DNA of 64,000 bases from Paguma larvata (lineage: Eukaryota > Chordata > Mammalia > Carnivora > Viverridae), in contig CM057826.1 of NCBI GenBank assembly GCA_030068075.1, forward strand, positions 76,233,312 to 76,297,311. Direction: 5' to 3'. Shown piece after piece: positions 24,491 to 36,010 of the stretch; positions within the stretch are counted from its first letter, which is position 1, and each line of letters opens with the position of its first letter. The translations under genes were made by a program, and so were the position numbers. The notes under the pieces were generated by a model. The model did not search any database. It was not told the DNA's origin and saw nothing but the letters and a program-made list of their open reading frames with translations.

Positions 24491-25020
24491 CATGACTTCA
24501 ACATGTGAGACCTAAACACCTGGAAAATGGAACTGTCAATCTGAGGAGATCCTCACAAGATGACTTATGGTCCACTACCATTTGGCTGTAGGGAATCATT
24601 CCAAAGCACGTTGCCAAACTGTAGATCACTAGCCTACTTTCCTGCTGCCCTCCCTAAAGGCTCTGTTTTTGTGGTCTGCTCCAGATTTTCCATTATCTAT
24701 GGGCCACAAACTCTAAGGATGCATTCAAGCCCTCTAGAAATTGCCTTCATTCAGCATGAAAACTGGAACAAGAGGAGAAGCAACATATTTTTCTCTACTC
24801 TTTGCAAAACTCTTTCAAAGTATTTTCTGCTAAAAAATGAAAAATGAATTTCTGGCTTCCCTTGATAGAGATAAGCCTCTGAAAAACTCAACCCTAAAGA
24901 TGTATAGGATATATCTATTCCCTCCGTTAAAAGTATAGTGTTACTTTTCCATACCACATCAGCTTTGAGGCTTGAACCAAAATTTGGAGGCAACAACAAA
25001 AGTTCATTCCTCGATTATGG

Positions 25021-25268
25021 TAAATATATATGATATCATGTAAAGAATAAAATAACAATTATAAACTGAAATTTTTAATTTATTAATTTAAATTAGTTAA
25101 ATTTAAATAGTGACTTATCCTAGGCACCTGGGTGACTAAGTAAGTAAACATATATGATATCATGTAAAGAATAAAATAACAATTATAAACTGAAATTTTT
25201 AATTTATTAATTTAAATTAGTTAAATTTAAATAGTGACTTATCCTAGGCACCTGGGTGACTCAGTAAG
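25021..25268. repeat. 124-bp tandem duplication, two copies
   Basis: Positions 25021-25144 and 25145-25268 are near-identical. I see two differences: TAAATATATA versus TAAACATATA near the start, and GACTAAG versus GACTCAG near the end. Each unit contains AT-rich flanking DNA plus the first bases of a CAN-SINE head (GGCACCTGGGTGACT), so the duplication arose after that SINE had inserted. Confidence 0.97.
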
Positions 25269-25442
25269 TTAAGCAACTGACTCTTGATTTCAGCTCAGGT
25301 AATGATCTCAAGGATCGCTAGATGGAGCCCCATGTCGGGCACTGCGCTGACAGTGCAGAGTCTGCTTAGGATTCTCTGTCTTCTCTCTCTGCCCTTCCCT
25401 CCCTCTCTTTCTCTCCCACAATAAATAAACATTTTTTAAAAA
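25247..25442 (+). mobile_element. CAN-SINE, sense, with duplicated head
   Basis: The head GGCACCTGGGTGACTCAGTA is followed by CTCTTGATTTCAGCTCAGGT, GAGCCCCATGTCGGGCACTG, CGCTGACAGTGCAGAG, the CT-rich body and AATAAATAAACATTTTTTAA. The first roughly 20 bases also occur 124 bp upstream because of the tandem duplication. Confidence 0.95.
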
Positions 25443-25639
25443 GTGAAATATCTCTCAATGTAAACATGGAAAAATAAAAATAGACCATTTACAAAAGAAA
25501 AATAAACATATAAGTATGTAAAAATTATATGAAAAATACTACATTACTATGAAGTGAATATAAGGCAAAAATGTCTACCTATTAAATTGGATAAAATCAA
25601 AAGACTCACCCTACTACTATCATATGCAACATGGATTAC

Positions 25640-26060
25640 AGTCAATTCTATTAACTGGTATGAGTTTACATATTCTAAAAATTTATTTTTAAAAAATAAA
25701 TGACAAAATAGTCATAGAAATTTCTCTTACAGTATTATATATAAACATACACATTTGGAAGCCATATGAAAGGCCAATAGTAGAAGATTGGTTAAATTAA
25801 TTATAGAATACCTGTATAATGGAATACTATATATTTATTAAAATAACATACATCCGTATATATGTAAAAATAATCACAGTATATTGCTAAGTTATAAAAA
25901 GCATATTGCAAACTAATCATGTGATCACATACGTGGTATACATAAACAGATTATAGAATGTAAATATATACATGCACACACTACCAAGAGCATCAGTAGC
26001 TTTATTGTCTTTATGCTCTAAACTTTCCTATAAGTATAAATTATGTTGATAGAAAAAACA
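25640..26060 (+). mobile_element. Old L1 (L1M/HAL1-type) 3' region
   Basis: GAAGATTGGTTAAATTAATT, ATGGAATACTATATATTTAT, ATATTGCTAAGTTATAAAAA and a later AT-rich stretch follow the order of old L1/HAL1 3' ends (tggttaaataaattatgg, aatggaatactatgcag, tatattgttaagtgaaaaaagc). No frame is conserved. Confidence 0.65.
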
Positions 26061-26199
26061 TCAACAAAACTTACACAGATGTTGTTTTCAGGAGATTTAT
26101 GTTGACTTAAGAAAATGTCGGCTAACAATAGGAAAACAAGGAGAATACAAAATTATACACACAGGATGACTACAAAGAAGTAGAAAGGAAAATTTTGAA

Positions 26200-26545
26200 A
26201 AGAAACAAATGAATCAACAAAAATTTGCACAGACTCATAAATGCAGAGAACAAACTATTGGTTGCCTGAAGGGAGGGGGCTTAGGGGGATGGACAAAATG
26301 GGTGAAGAGGAGTGGGAAGTACAGGTTTCTAGATATGGAATGGTTAAGTCACAGGGATAAAAGGCATAGCACAGGGAATATAGTCAAAGGTATTTTAATA
26401 GCATTTCATGGTGATGGATGGCATCTACACTTGAAGTGAACATAGTATTATATATATAAAGATATTGAATCACTTTGTTGTACACTTGAAACTGATTTAG
26501 AATTGTCAACTACATTTCAATTTTAAAAATGTCATTTTAAGGCTT
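26200..26545 (+). mobile_element. L1 (L1MA-like) 3' UTR, sense
   Basis: GAACAAACTATTGGTTGCCT, GGGAGGGGGCTTAGGGGGAT, AAAGGCATAGCACAGGGAAT, ATATAGTCAAAGG-type sequence, TTTGTTGTACACTTGAAACT and GTCAACTACATTTCAATTTT are the standard order of this L1 3' end. It ends in a short A-run. Confidence 0.85.
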
Positions 26546-28079
26546 TGTTGTTCCTATTGTTATACTAGTCTCCCCAGCTGCATTGGTTTGTAAACTTAAA
26601 GTTGAGAAGATAACAGATTTTTATTGTTTGCTTCTTTTTTATGTATCTCCACTGCTATGCTATTGTGAAAAAGCTTGCAACTAATGGATTTCCCACTTAA
26701 TTTTTGCTTTTCTACCAAGCGTACATTCCTTTCTTCAATCCAGCCCTTATTGTTACTTGCTTCTATCTCTTCTATCACAACCTAGCATGTTTTTTTTTTT
26801 CTGGGGGGGAATATGATTCATTATTCTGAAATATGAGCATTAATCACAATGGAGAAAGAGTTATGTAGGTGTAAGTAACAAAATCTATGATTTATATAAC
26901 GCATTGTCTAATATCATGTTGACAAAGGGATTTCTATGTGGAAAGGGTATCAACTAGCAAAATACACAAAGATGAGGTCTCTGACATCCCAAGGAATAAA
27001 AACAGGAGTCATGATTATTAAGACTTAGCAGGAGGGAGATACAGCTCTGAGTCACCAAACTAGATTAGGTCCTCAAGGAAATCTGTAAAATTAAGTCTAT
27101 AAAAGCTGGTCCAGCTGGTTAATTAGCACACTGTACAGCAGATTATGTTTTATAGTTTGATTTTTAAATTCAAAGCTACAACCTAATAAGTCAAGCCAAT
27201 TATATTACCAAGGACTTGATGACTTCTTCCTTCTCATATGAGCTCACCAACAATCACTAAACTTATATTTATACACAGTCAGGGCCATTTTTGTTATGTG
27301 CCTGATTTCTCAAAGCTCAATGTTAAAGCACCATCAGTAGACAGGGAAATGCTTCCAGAATTGCTAACCCACAGAATGCTATGCTCAGACCCCAACTAGT
27401 GCTGAGTGAAGGAAATGATCCATTTATTAAGGTTGTAATTACAGCTTTGCTTTAAAACAGCTGGTTATGGGTTTTTTCTCCAGGCCTAAGCTACTTTCTA
27501 ACATCTCTTGTTAGCTTAAGTGGAGAATGCATTGGCATATTCTTAATCTTTTCCTAGACAGGAAAAATGTATTTGAGAGGGCGTAGGGTGATCAGTTTAG
27601 ACAATAAACAAGACTTTCAATGCTGGAGGCCAAGATGACCAATATGAAAACTTGAACATGCCACCGTGACATCTTTCAAATAAGACCAAAAATCCCATGT
27701 CATGCAGATCATCCTAAAATGGGCTCTATTGCCCATCACTTCTAAGCTGCTGCTGCTATTCTCCAATTGCCTTGGCTGTCCACTTCCATTTTATTATAGA
27801 GCCTGTGTGTTTGTTTGCTGTATATAATTCATATACCCATCTCTCTCTCTCTTTCTCCCCCTCCCTCTGCCCCCATACACATTTTTCATTTTTTCCTGAA
27901 TATGCTCTGTATTCTTCTTCCATTTTCTTATATTTTCTCATGCTGTTTCATTAGCTCAAAATGCCTCTTACTTTTGCCCTGCCATCTCCTTCTGTCAAAA
28001 TCTTATTCATTCTGACTTACAGTCCAAACTGGATGTTGCTGCAAGATCAGTCGGTATAGTATAGTTGTCAAGAAAGACT
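26546..28079. other. No recognised gene
   Basis: Unique AT-rich sequence. A CT-rich low-complexity strip at 27840-27872 has no SINE body around it and produces overlapping frames at 27756-28015. No exon is supported. Confidence 0.5.
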
Positions 28080-28084
28080 GTTGG

Positions 28085-28280
28085 ATCCCCTTTGGAGAAA
28101 TTCATTTGTTTTGGCACTTCTTACCTGCATGATGCTGGGCAAATTACTGAACCTCTCAGTCAGTTTTCTTATCAATAACATAGGATAGTAAATGGATCTT
28201 GTCTAAGAATAAAATGAGATAATATTTACTTATTTCCTAAAACAGTGGCTGGCAGGTACTAAGTGCTCAAAAAGTTGTTT
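28085..28280 (+). mobile_element. MIR, sense
   Basis: CTTCTTACCTGCATGATGCT, GGGCAAATTACTGAACCTCT, CAGTCAGTTTTCTTATCAAT, AAAATGAGATAATATTTACT and AACAGTGGCTGGCAGGTACT, then AAGTGCTCAAAAAGTTG. This keeps the whole MIR order from the core through the 3' end. Confidence 0.88.
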
Positions 28281-30829
28281 TTTATTAGTTTCAACAGCAC
28301 AAAATTCTCACTACCCAAAGCAGTATTTGTGGAGAAAATATCTGAAGACCGAGATCACATAAAGAAAAACTCATCACATCTTTTCTGATGCTCTCCTCCA
28401 ACAAGAATTAATAAAGAGATTCAACATTCCATTCAAGTGCTACCTATCTCAACCATAAATATTTATCCACATGTTCCTGAAACAAAATGATAATTTGGTT
28501 CAATCTGGGTGATTTTGAGTATGTATAAATGGTTTTACTGTTGGGTCCCTCTATGTCAGTCCTGTAGTTAGGTGCTATCTCACTGCCGCACAGCTCTCTC
28601 ACATTTCCACAGTATAAACCTTAGGAAGATACTTAACATACACAAAATCCCAAACTCCTGACATTAATCACATGATAAGCGGTACAATGACAGGAATGAG
28701 TGAAGTTTAGTTAACAGTATTAGGACAATTAGCAGTAATTACCACTGTTATACAAATGGAAGGACCTTACCATTGCTTAAGAAAATAGATGAGGAGAATG
28801 ATTCAGAATGAATTTTAAGGATTGGATTTTAATCTGAACAAATTATTCTGAAGATGCTAAGCAAGGACCAAATTTTGATACTTCCATTACAAATTGTTTC
28901 AGGAGAAAAGCATATTTTCGAGTTTTGTTCTTTAGAAGTTTGAATTATGTTAGACAGTGGATTACCTCATCTTTTAGGATCAATAAACCACTTCGAGCTT
29001 TAGAATTAGGTTCCTCTTTCAAGCCATGAGTATAATGAGATGACACAGCAAATTGTCTAAGGAAGAAGATAACACTAAGGAAAGCAAAGTGATACCAACT
29101 GAATGTCACTACCATTAGCATTTGTTAGGGACGAAAGGAGGCACTATATGACTTTGCTTTGTAGATGGATCCATTAAATAAATTTTTATATATTCTGACC
29201 TTTCAAGTGTTCTCCTCTGGGAATAAATGAATTAAAGAAAAAATATAAAGGGCAGAGATTTGGCAGAGTATGTTATTATTTATACACTCTGAAAAAGATA
29301 TTTTCTACCAGGTTCTGATATTTGCTAAATTTCCAGATTTCATGCCTGTGTTTGTTTTTGAAAATTACATGTTTTGTTTTGCCACTATAATTGAATGGGA
29401 ATAAAAGCTCAATTGCTATTTTATTGTTAGTTGAAGTTAGGGTCCGTACAGAGATCTAAAATTCACAAATTGGCATTCCTTACTAGAAAACTGCCTATTT
29501 GCAAATGTGCATTTATATTACATGGTGAGAAGCTCTCTGATAACTACTAATAATATTTCTTTATGGTAGAATTGAACAATTAACCAATTGAAAAACAGCT
29601 TGATTTTGTTCTTAAAGTGTTAAGATTAGCTTCACTAGTGGGACCAAACAGATGGAACTGAATTATTTTATCTGCCCGACTCCTTCAAATATATGACCAT
29701 CCTTCCCCTGGAGACTATCATGCCCAATCAGGCAAAATGGCTAGAAACACAATACTGGTCTTTGAAAGAAGCTTTCTATTTTTTTCCATGAGTTGCACAC
29801 ATTGGTGTAGACAGAAAGGAAATTTGGGTAGTCTAACTGAGGGGGACAGAAATGTACTCTAAAATGACATATTTTATAGCCATTAAATCTAGCCTATAGA
29901 TTCATCTTGAAACTTGTTAATCTCAATACTCATTCTTTCTCTCTCAGTCAATTACCGTCCATTCTGCCCTCTAAATAGATCACAATTCCATCCCTTTTCC
30001 CTTCTTCTCTGGGGAGAGAATTTGGCATAAACTGGGTTTATGACACTGCATCAATCTTATTTTATTTCTGTCCAGGTAAAGGAGATGAAAGCTTTTTGAG
30101 GATGGGTGGTCATGTTGACATTTCAAAATGTGGACACAAAACATCACTCATAGGCATGAATTATGTAACATTCAACGCCTGTCGTACAGGAAAGTCATTA
30201 AATTCTAACAGCCCATTTTTAGAAATTTTAGCTTCAGTTTTTGTGCTGAACTGGCTTTATAGGTTAACCTCCAGAATACTCAGGGATTGTATGTTGGGAA
30301 AGATGAACACAGGGTTGCTATAGGGAGTATGGGACTGGGGGTGCAAGGAGGTGAGAGCAGAGAGATCACACTTAATTATATGAATCTAACATGCAACAAG
30401 AGTTTTACAGAAGATGTAACTTTCAGATAAACATTAGGGAAAGGCTTTGGAAAACAGGTATCTGAAGAGTAACATTACTCTGTTTCAAGAATCTATTTTG
30501 TAAAGGACAGAACCCAGATTTTCCTTCTACCTTCAGGACTACAGACAAGCTATGCATGTGGGTATAAAGAGACTCACCCTCACCCACTGCAACATTCTGA
30601 GGGCCTATAAGCAGCTGGTATCTTCACAGCAGAGTACCGCCCAGGTTCAAGGAGGTATCACAAGTTACTGATGTTCTTAAGAGTTTGGTACCTCAAAATC
30701 TTCAGAATCAAAATACAAATGCCAGGTCTCCACTCCAGATTTTGAATTACATTTCTGGTGTTTCAACACCCATGGATAAGAACCTTGATTCCAGCTACGA
30801 CTACACAGACTAAGTAAATAGTAATTGCA
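28281..30829. other. Long AT-rich stretch without recognised genes
   Basis: No exon, RNA gene or confident repeat is recognised. The frame at 30096-30323 (75 codons) has no known domain. Confidence 0.5.
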
Positions 30830-30897
30830 ATCTCTTATTGAGTACCTGCTCTATGTTAAGTACTTTACTCAGTGTTTTATATATGTAGTCTTATTTT

Positions 30898-31091
30898 AAC
30901 GTTCATTTATTTTGAAAAATAGAAAGAGGAGAGAACGTGCATGAGCAGGGGAGGGGTGGAGAGAGCAGGAGAGAGAGAATCCCAAAAAAACTCTGCCAGT
31001 GCAAAGCTTGACCTGGGACTTGACCTCGTGAACCACCAGATCACTACCTGAGCTGTAATCAAGAGTCTGCTGATTAACCGACTGATGCCCC
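30898..31091 (-). mobile_element. CAN-SINE, antisense, inside MIR
   Basis: Begins AACGTTCATTTATTTTGAAA (tail), then GAGAACGTGCATGAGCAGGG, GGAGAGAGAGAATCCC, GATCACTACCTGAGCTGTAA and ends GATGCCCC. The flanking MIR copies of GTAGTCTTATTTTA (left) and GGTCTCATTTAATA (right) are the diverged target duplication. Confidence 0.92.
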
Positions 31092-31171
31092 GAGGCGGTC
31101 TCATTTAATATTCAGATTAAATCTACAGATGCCCCAACGTAGTCTCATTCAATATTTAATCTTCACAATAG
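31084..31171. repeat. 44-bp local tandem duplication at a SINE/MIR junction
   Basis: GATGCCCC followed about eight bases on by GTCTCATTTAATATT occurs at 31084. A similar GATGCCCC...GTCTCATTCAATATT occurs at 31128. The offset is 44 bp. The unit joins the end of the SINE to the neighbouring MIR sequence, so the duplication is younger than the SINE insertion. Confidence 0.75.
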
Positions 31172-31310
31172 TAACATCAAGTAGGTGTTGTTAGCACCAT
31201 TTTAGCCATAAGGACTCTGAAACTCCAAGAGTAACTTGTAAGTGGCAGAGCCAGAATCAACCTAGCTCCTATTTATGCCAAATCCAAGCCCTTAACCTAC
31301 CACAACAGAA

Positions 31311-33545
31311 TACTTCCTCTTTCAGATTCTGTCAGTGTTGTAACCCTTATAAAGATACTTCCTTCAATGAGCTTGAATAGGGAGTTAGGGAGAAGGTGGA
31401 TCAGCAAGCCTTATTCCTTTAAACTCTTAATGGAAAACTGATGCTTCTCTTTGCAAGAACCCGTTAAGACAAAGCTAGAATGAAGCTAAATGAGCTAACA
31501 ACAATATAACAGACTTTTTCATCTGTAGATTGCTAATTGAGACTTATTTTAGGAAATACTCCCATTTAAATGGCTGCCATATCCTTCCCAGTAGTTGATA
31601 AGTGAACAGATTTTTGGATTCATCATGCGCCCTGAGGCCCACTTAGAGACCCTCATCTCTCCATTCTTACCACATCTTCCAGATAGGTTTCTTCTAGTTC
31701 CTAGACATTCCAAATTAGAGGTTCATCAGGCTTTTCTGTGTATTTCCTAATTTGTGCTGATGCCAGCAGTCAATTTTAATTTACTTAACTGATCAGGATA
31801 TACCAGGTCTACTCTTTTCATCCTTTTTTCCACCACTCATTCTCCTCAGGGTGAAAAACTAGGTTCATTACTGGAATCAAGGAGTAAAGTCTCCTCAGCA
31901 GAGCTCTGTTAGAAATCTTAGAGTTAATACCATGGCGGGCCCAGTTTTTTTAAAAAGGTACTCAGAAACTCCACATTTTTTGCTATATATCATATCCGTT
32001 TGTATGTACCAATCTTTAAATGACGTTTCTAATTAAAAGTTAGAAAAAGCAGTATACCCTAACAATCAATATTAAAATGAATCACTACATTTTAAAGTAA
32101 TAAGTATGGACTTACCATCAGGTATCTAAGTCAGCTACTAGTGTACCAGATAATAACTTGTGGCCCATCTTTTTTGTCTTGCCATAAGATTCTGACACAA
32201 GCAGTTTGACTCCTCTAGCGTCCTCATCCCCAGATCTGATCATCTCTTCACTCTACCCCTGGGCAGAGATTTATTACCTGACTACTTACATAGCATAGTA
32301 GGAGTCAAGGACTGATGAGCACGAAGTCTACCCAGGTCCTCAGGCCTAGGAATTCACAAAGACAGAGCAGGGTATAGTTGAAAATGGAAAACCATTTTAA
32401 TGTTCTGGCCAATTTCCTTCTCAATTATTATCTGAGAATGATGTAAAACAAAAGAAGCTTGCTTTGCAACTTGCATGACAAGGAGGATTGTTGCTCGTTC
32501 TGTAACCTGAAATAATGATTATATGGTTTCTTTAAGGCATGTGTCTGTAATAAAAGATAGATGAGAGAGAGGAAAATAGGGAATGAGACACCCTATCTTT
32601 TTGTCACAAGTAACTGGCATGTCCTCTGACTAATCTTCCCTTGTTTAGAGACAGCAAAGTGTAGGAATACCCCATTAACCGTGAAATAGAATTTCTCTGA
32701 GTATGAAATGAAGATACAGTGATGATTCTGCAATCCAATTGGTAAATAAGGACCAGTTGCACCACCTGACATCTTTCATGATGTAACCATGGAGGATGGT
32801 AATTCACCAAATTTTAAAGCATTGTAATTACCTAGATTAATTTGTCGGAGAACAGAATTTGGAGATGTCCTTTCGAATACACCAGGTTTTTGTCATATAA
32901 ATTGGTGTTTCCATTACATTTCAAGTTTTAATTAGCCAAGTTTAAGTGGAAGGAATCAGGATCTTATATAATATTGTTTTAAAAAACATGGATCACAAGG
33001 AAATAAACTGGCAATGTAACAAGGCCTCTTCCCTAAAGGCCAGTTTCTTATTTAAGCAATGATAACAAAAATGTTATTCCTTGGTGTACAAAAGCTTGCA
33101 GTTAGTTTATTTGAGAGGGCAAAAGCCACTCAAGGTAACCTAAAACTTAGAAATCTGGAAGACCATACAGTTTTTTCTCAGTGGCATCTAGCTTTAAGAA
33201 TAACTTTGGAACACAGCAAATTTGGTTTTTAACCCTGTAGAGGATAACTTTTTCGAACAATAATACATTACCTACAGAGAATGAAGCTTTTTCAGGTTAG
33301 TTTAATATTTACTGTTCTTTTCTTCTAAATGACGATTTCCCCTTGTTCAGATTTGAACTTATTTTGTTTCAGGTGACAGAATATTCTGTTCTATTTTAAT
33401 ATATATTTAAGATTCCGAGTCTCATTTCTTATAATAGTTGTGGTCTATAAAGTCACCACAAACCCTGAATTAATTGACACTGAAACATGGCTTCTAGGGG
33501 AAACAGGGTTATGTTCCTCAAAGTCTCTGGTCATGTTAGGTTTGC
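31311..33545. other. No recognised gene
   Basis: Mostly unique AT-rich sequence. The piece 31640-31760 may be a degraded L2. The 68-codon minus frame at 32604-32810 shows no known domain. Confidence 0.45.
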
Positions 33546-33561
33546 CAACATCTCATCTTTA

Positions 33562-33795
33562 TTTATTTTTTAAAACTTTTTTAATGTTTATTTATTTTTG
33601 AGATCAAGACAGAGCGTGAGTCAGGGAGGGTCAGAAAGAGTAGACAAAGAATCCAAAGCAGGCTCTAGGCTCCAAGCTGTCAGCACAGAGCCCAAAGCAG
33701 GGCTCAAACCCATCAGCTATGAGATCAAGAATTGTGAGATCATGACCTGAGCTAAGGTCATATACTTCACCAACTGAGCCACCCAGGCACCCCAT
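33562..33795 (-). mobile_element. CAN-SINE, antisense, with 16-bp TSD
   Basis: Tail side TTTTTTAATGTTTATTTATT, then AAAGCAGGCTCTAGGCTCCA, AGCTGTCAGCACAGAGCCCA, GATCATGACCTGAGCTAAGG and ACTGAGCCACCCAGGCACCC. The target repeat CAACATCTCATCTTTA (33546-33561) and CAACATCACATCTTTA (33796-33811) differs by one base. Confidence 0.95.
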
Positions 33796-33811
33796 CAACA
33801 TCACATCTTTA

Positions 33812-34599
33812 AATAGAAACAGAGAAAAGAAATTAACACATATATTAACACAACATTGCATTATATGTGTTTCTATATAAGACACCTTACTTAATATATA
33901 CTGTTGATTAATTAATAACATTCAACTCACAATAACTCCTGTCTATCACATAGATTTTATCCATAAGACACATCAAGTATATAAAATAAGGAGACTATTA
34001 TATATAAATGAAATGCTTGGTTTATCATTTATTTGTTTCAATAACAGTCAATTAGAGATTTTGGGGGCCCATTTATCTCACAGCCCATTTGCCTTACCCT
34101 ACTATATATGCCCACCACACTCACGCTCTACAAATGTTTGGTTGTTCTCTATTCTTAGGCACATGGAAGGATTATAATTTGCAGAGATGCTGTGGTATGG
34201 CCATGTGAGTTTCTTTGGCCCATGGAATGTGAGTAGAGGTAGTAACCATGTGGGAGCATTTGAGCAATAGAGGTTAAACAGGCCACTATTCCTTTTGCCA
34301 CAGTGACCCAAAACCTTCCCAATAATTTCCACCAGTTTCAGTTGCAGAGAGAATGATATAAAATAGAACTTCCCACTGCACTGTCATTATTGGCATGAAA
34401 CAGACATTTAGAGTGAATTAAAGAATAAAACTTTGTTGTTTGAAGCTGTTGTTTACCGCAGTAAAATCTATCCTGATACAAACACCTAAAATAAGATTAT
34501 CTTTGGTTCTTTTGGAAATACTGACAGTATTCATTAAATAATTTTGAGGAAACCATTATGCAGGTTTGTCTTCAAAATGAGTCATATGCTCAATTACTA
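33812..34599. other. No recognised gene
   Basis: AT-rich sequence with a 76-codon minus frame (34102-34332) that resembles no known protein. A part near 34190-34330 is less AT-rich but has no repeat signature I recognise. Confidence 0.45.
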
Positions 34600-34785
34600 A
34601 AACTAATGTTTGTAATATATTACTTTTGTTCCAACCATTACTCTAAACACTTTACATGTATTATCTCACTTAATAGTAACAATGACAGAATGAATACTTC
34701 AATTTTATGCATGAGAGAAATGAGAATCACATCACTTAACTCCAATGTCCAGTCCATACATATGGCTAAATGGTAGTGCTACCAT
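34600..34785 (-). mobile_element. MIR, antisense
   Basis: CATTACTCTAAACACTTTAC, ATGTATTATCTCACTTAATA, CAATTTTATGCATGAGAGAA, ATGAGAATCAC and CATATGGCTAAATGGTAGTG align in order with the reverse complement of MIR (ctaagcactttacat, attatctcatttaat, ccattttacagatgaggaaa, agctagtaagtggtag). Confidence 0.8.
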
Positions 34786-35399
34786 TTCACTGAGGTAAAC
34801 ACCTTTCCTTTAGATGCTATGAAGCTTCCTGAGAGTTTTTGTTTTGGTTTTTTATTAATACATTGCATATACTTGTATCTCTGTAAATAAAAAGGCATCA
34901 TTGCAAAAATAACTAAGTAGACATTGCTGGCTGGGTAAAGTTTTTAGATCATCACATAGCTTGGATCCTCAGAAAATTTCTGAGTTTGAGCTTAAGTACC
35001 ATATGATGGAATAAAAGTTAATATTCTAGATCTACACATGTTCTGATTGGATGAAGCAACTGAATTCTCTGAACTGGTTTTATAATATAATTAAATCCTA
35101 ACGTCCTAAAGTAGCCAACCACTGTATGTGATGAATGAACTAATCTTCCACGAAATTCTTTGGTACTAGTTATCTAACAGCCTCATTAGAATTGAGAAAA
35201 TAGTCATTCAAATAACCATCTGTAGCTCAAATGAGGAATCCTAGCTGAGAAAAGTTGGTAGTAGTCTCATTTTTACTGTACTTAAACACCCAATTTTATC
35301 TTGTAACCCTGGAAATACTTTCAGTTTTGCTTCAAGATATGATTTACTGAGTACAAATTTGACATACTGAATACCCACCATGATGAAATTGATGTTTTG

Positions 35400-35509
35400 T
35401 CTCTATAAAAAAATGTATATCATATACTTAATATATCCATAAATATACATATGTGTGTATGTATCTATGTATACACTTACACATCTATATACGTATATAC
35501 TATATATAT
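35400..35509. repeat. TA/CATA-rich microsatellite zone
   Basis: ATACATATGTGTGTATGTAT, ATATACGTATATACTATATA and similar TA-rich runs form a low-complexity stretch directly upstream of a SINE. Confidence 0.8.
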
Positions 35510-35525
35510 AAAATAATCTCATTTA

Positions 35526-35702
35526 GGGGCGACTAAGTGGCTCAATTTGTTAAGTGTCCAACTTCGACTTAGGTCATGATCTCACGGATCTGTGAGTTCA
35601 AGCCCCACATCAGGCTCTGTGCTGACAGCTCAGAGTCTGGAGCCTGCTCCAGATTCTGTGTTTCCCTCTCTCTCTCTCAGTCTCAAAAATAAATCAACAT
35701 AA
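35526..35702 (+). mobile_element. CAN-SINE, sense, with exact 16-bp TSD
   Basis: Head GGGGCGACTAAGTGGCTCAA, AGGTCATGATCTCACGGATC, TGTGAGTTCAAGCCCCACAT, CTGTGCTGACAGCTCAGAGT, CT-rich body and AAAAATAAATCAACAT tail. The duplication AAAATAATCTCATTTA occurs at 35510-35525 and 35703-35718 without mismatch. Confidence 0.96.
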
Positions 35703-36010
35703 AAAATAATCTCATTTAATCCTAATATCAACCTTAAAGAGAACTGTGTAACACCTATTTTTCACAGTAACTTAAGTAATACTTCCTCTGATCCCTCTTC
35801 AGATCTCCTCATCCTCAGGTTATAAACATGCTCAAGCTATTTCTAGGAATCCTTTCTACAACTCTCAACCTTAAGTTTCGTTAGGCTTCTACCATCAAGC
35901 TTTTGAAAACAGTAATCCGTATTTATCATCTCTACTTATGGAGTCATAAAGTCAGGAATGAAACCTATATCAGATTGATCTCAAAGCCTATGATCTAAGC
36001 TACTGGGTGC
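35703..36010 (-). mobile_element. MIR-like remnant, antisense
   Basis: Directly after the SINE, ATCTCATTTAATCCTAATAT, CAACCTTAAAGAGAAC and AACACCTATTTTTCACAGTA fit a reverse-complement MIR (atctcatttaatcctcacaac, then ccattttaca). A further MIR-like piece may be at 35935-36000 (GGAATGAAACCTATATCAGA). The middle 35775-35930 does not match. Confidence 0.55.

Larger units (their letters stand above)
30830..31310 (-). mobile_element. MIR, antisense, split by a SINE
   Basis: Left part: CTCTTATTGAGTACCTGCTC, TATGTTAAGTACTTTACTCA. After the SINE the MIR continues: CAATATTTAATCTTCACAAT, AAGTAGGTGTTGTTAGCACC, ATTTTAGCCATAAGGACTCT, GTAACTTGTAAGTGGCAGAG and CCAAGCCCTTAACCTACCAC. That is the reverse-complement MIR order (tattgagcacctact through ccatttta, aagtggcagagcc, and cttaaccact). 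It spans nearly the full MIR length once the SINE is removed. Confidence 0.88.
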
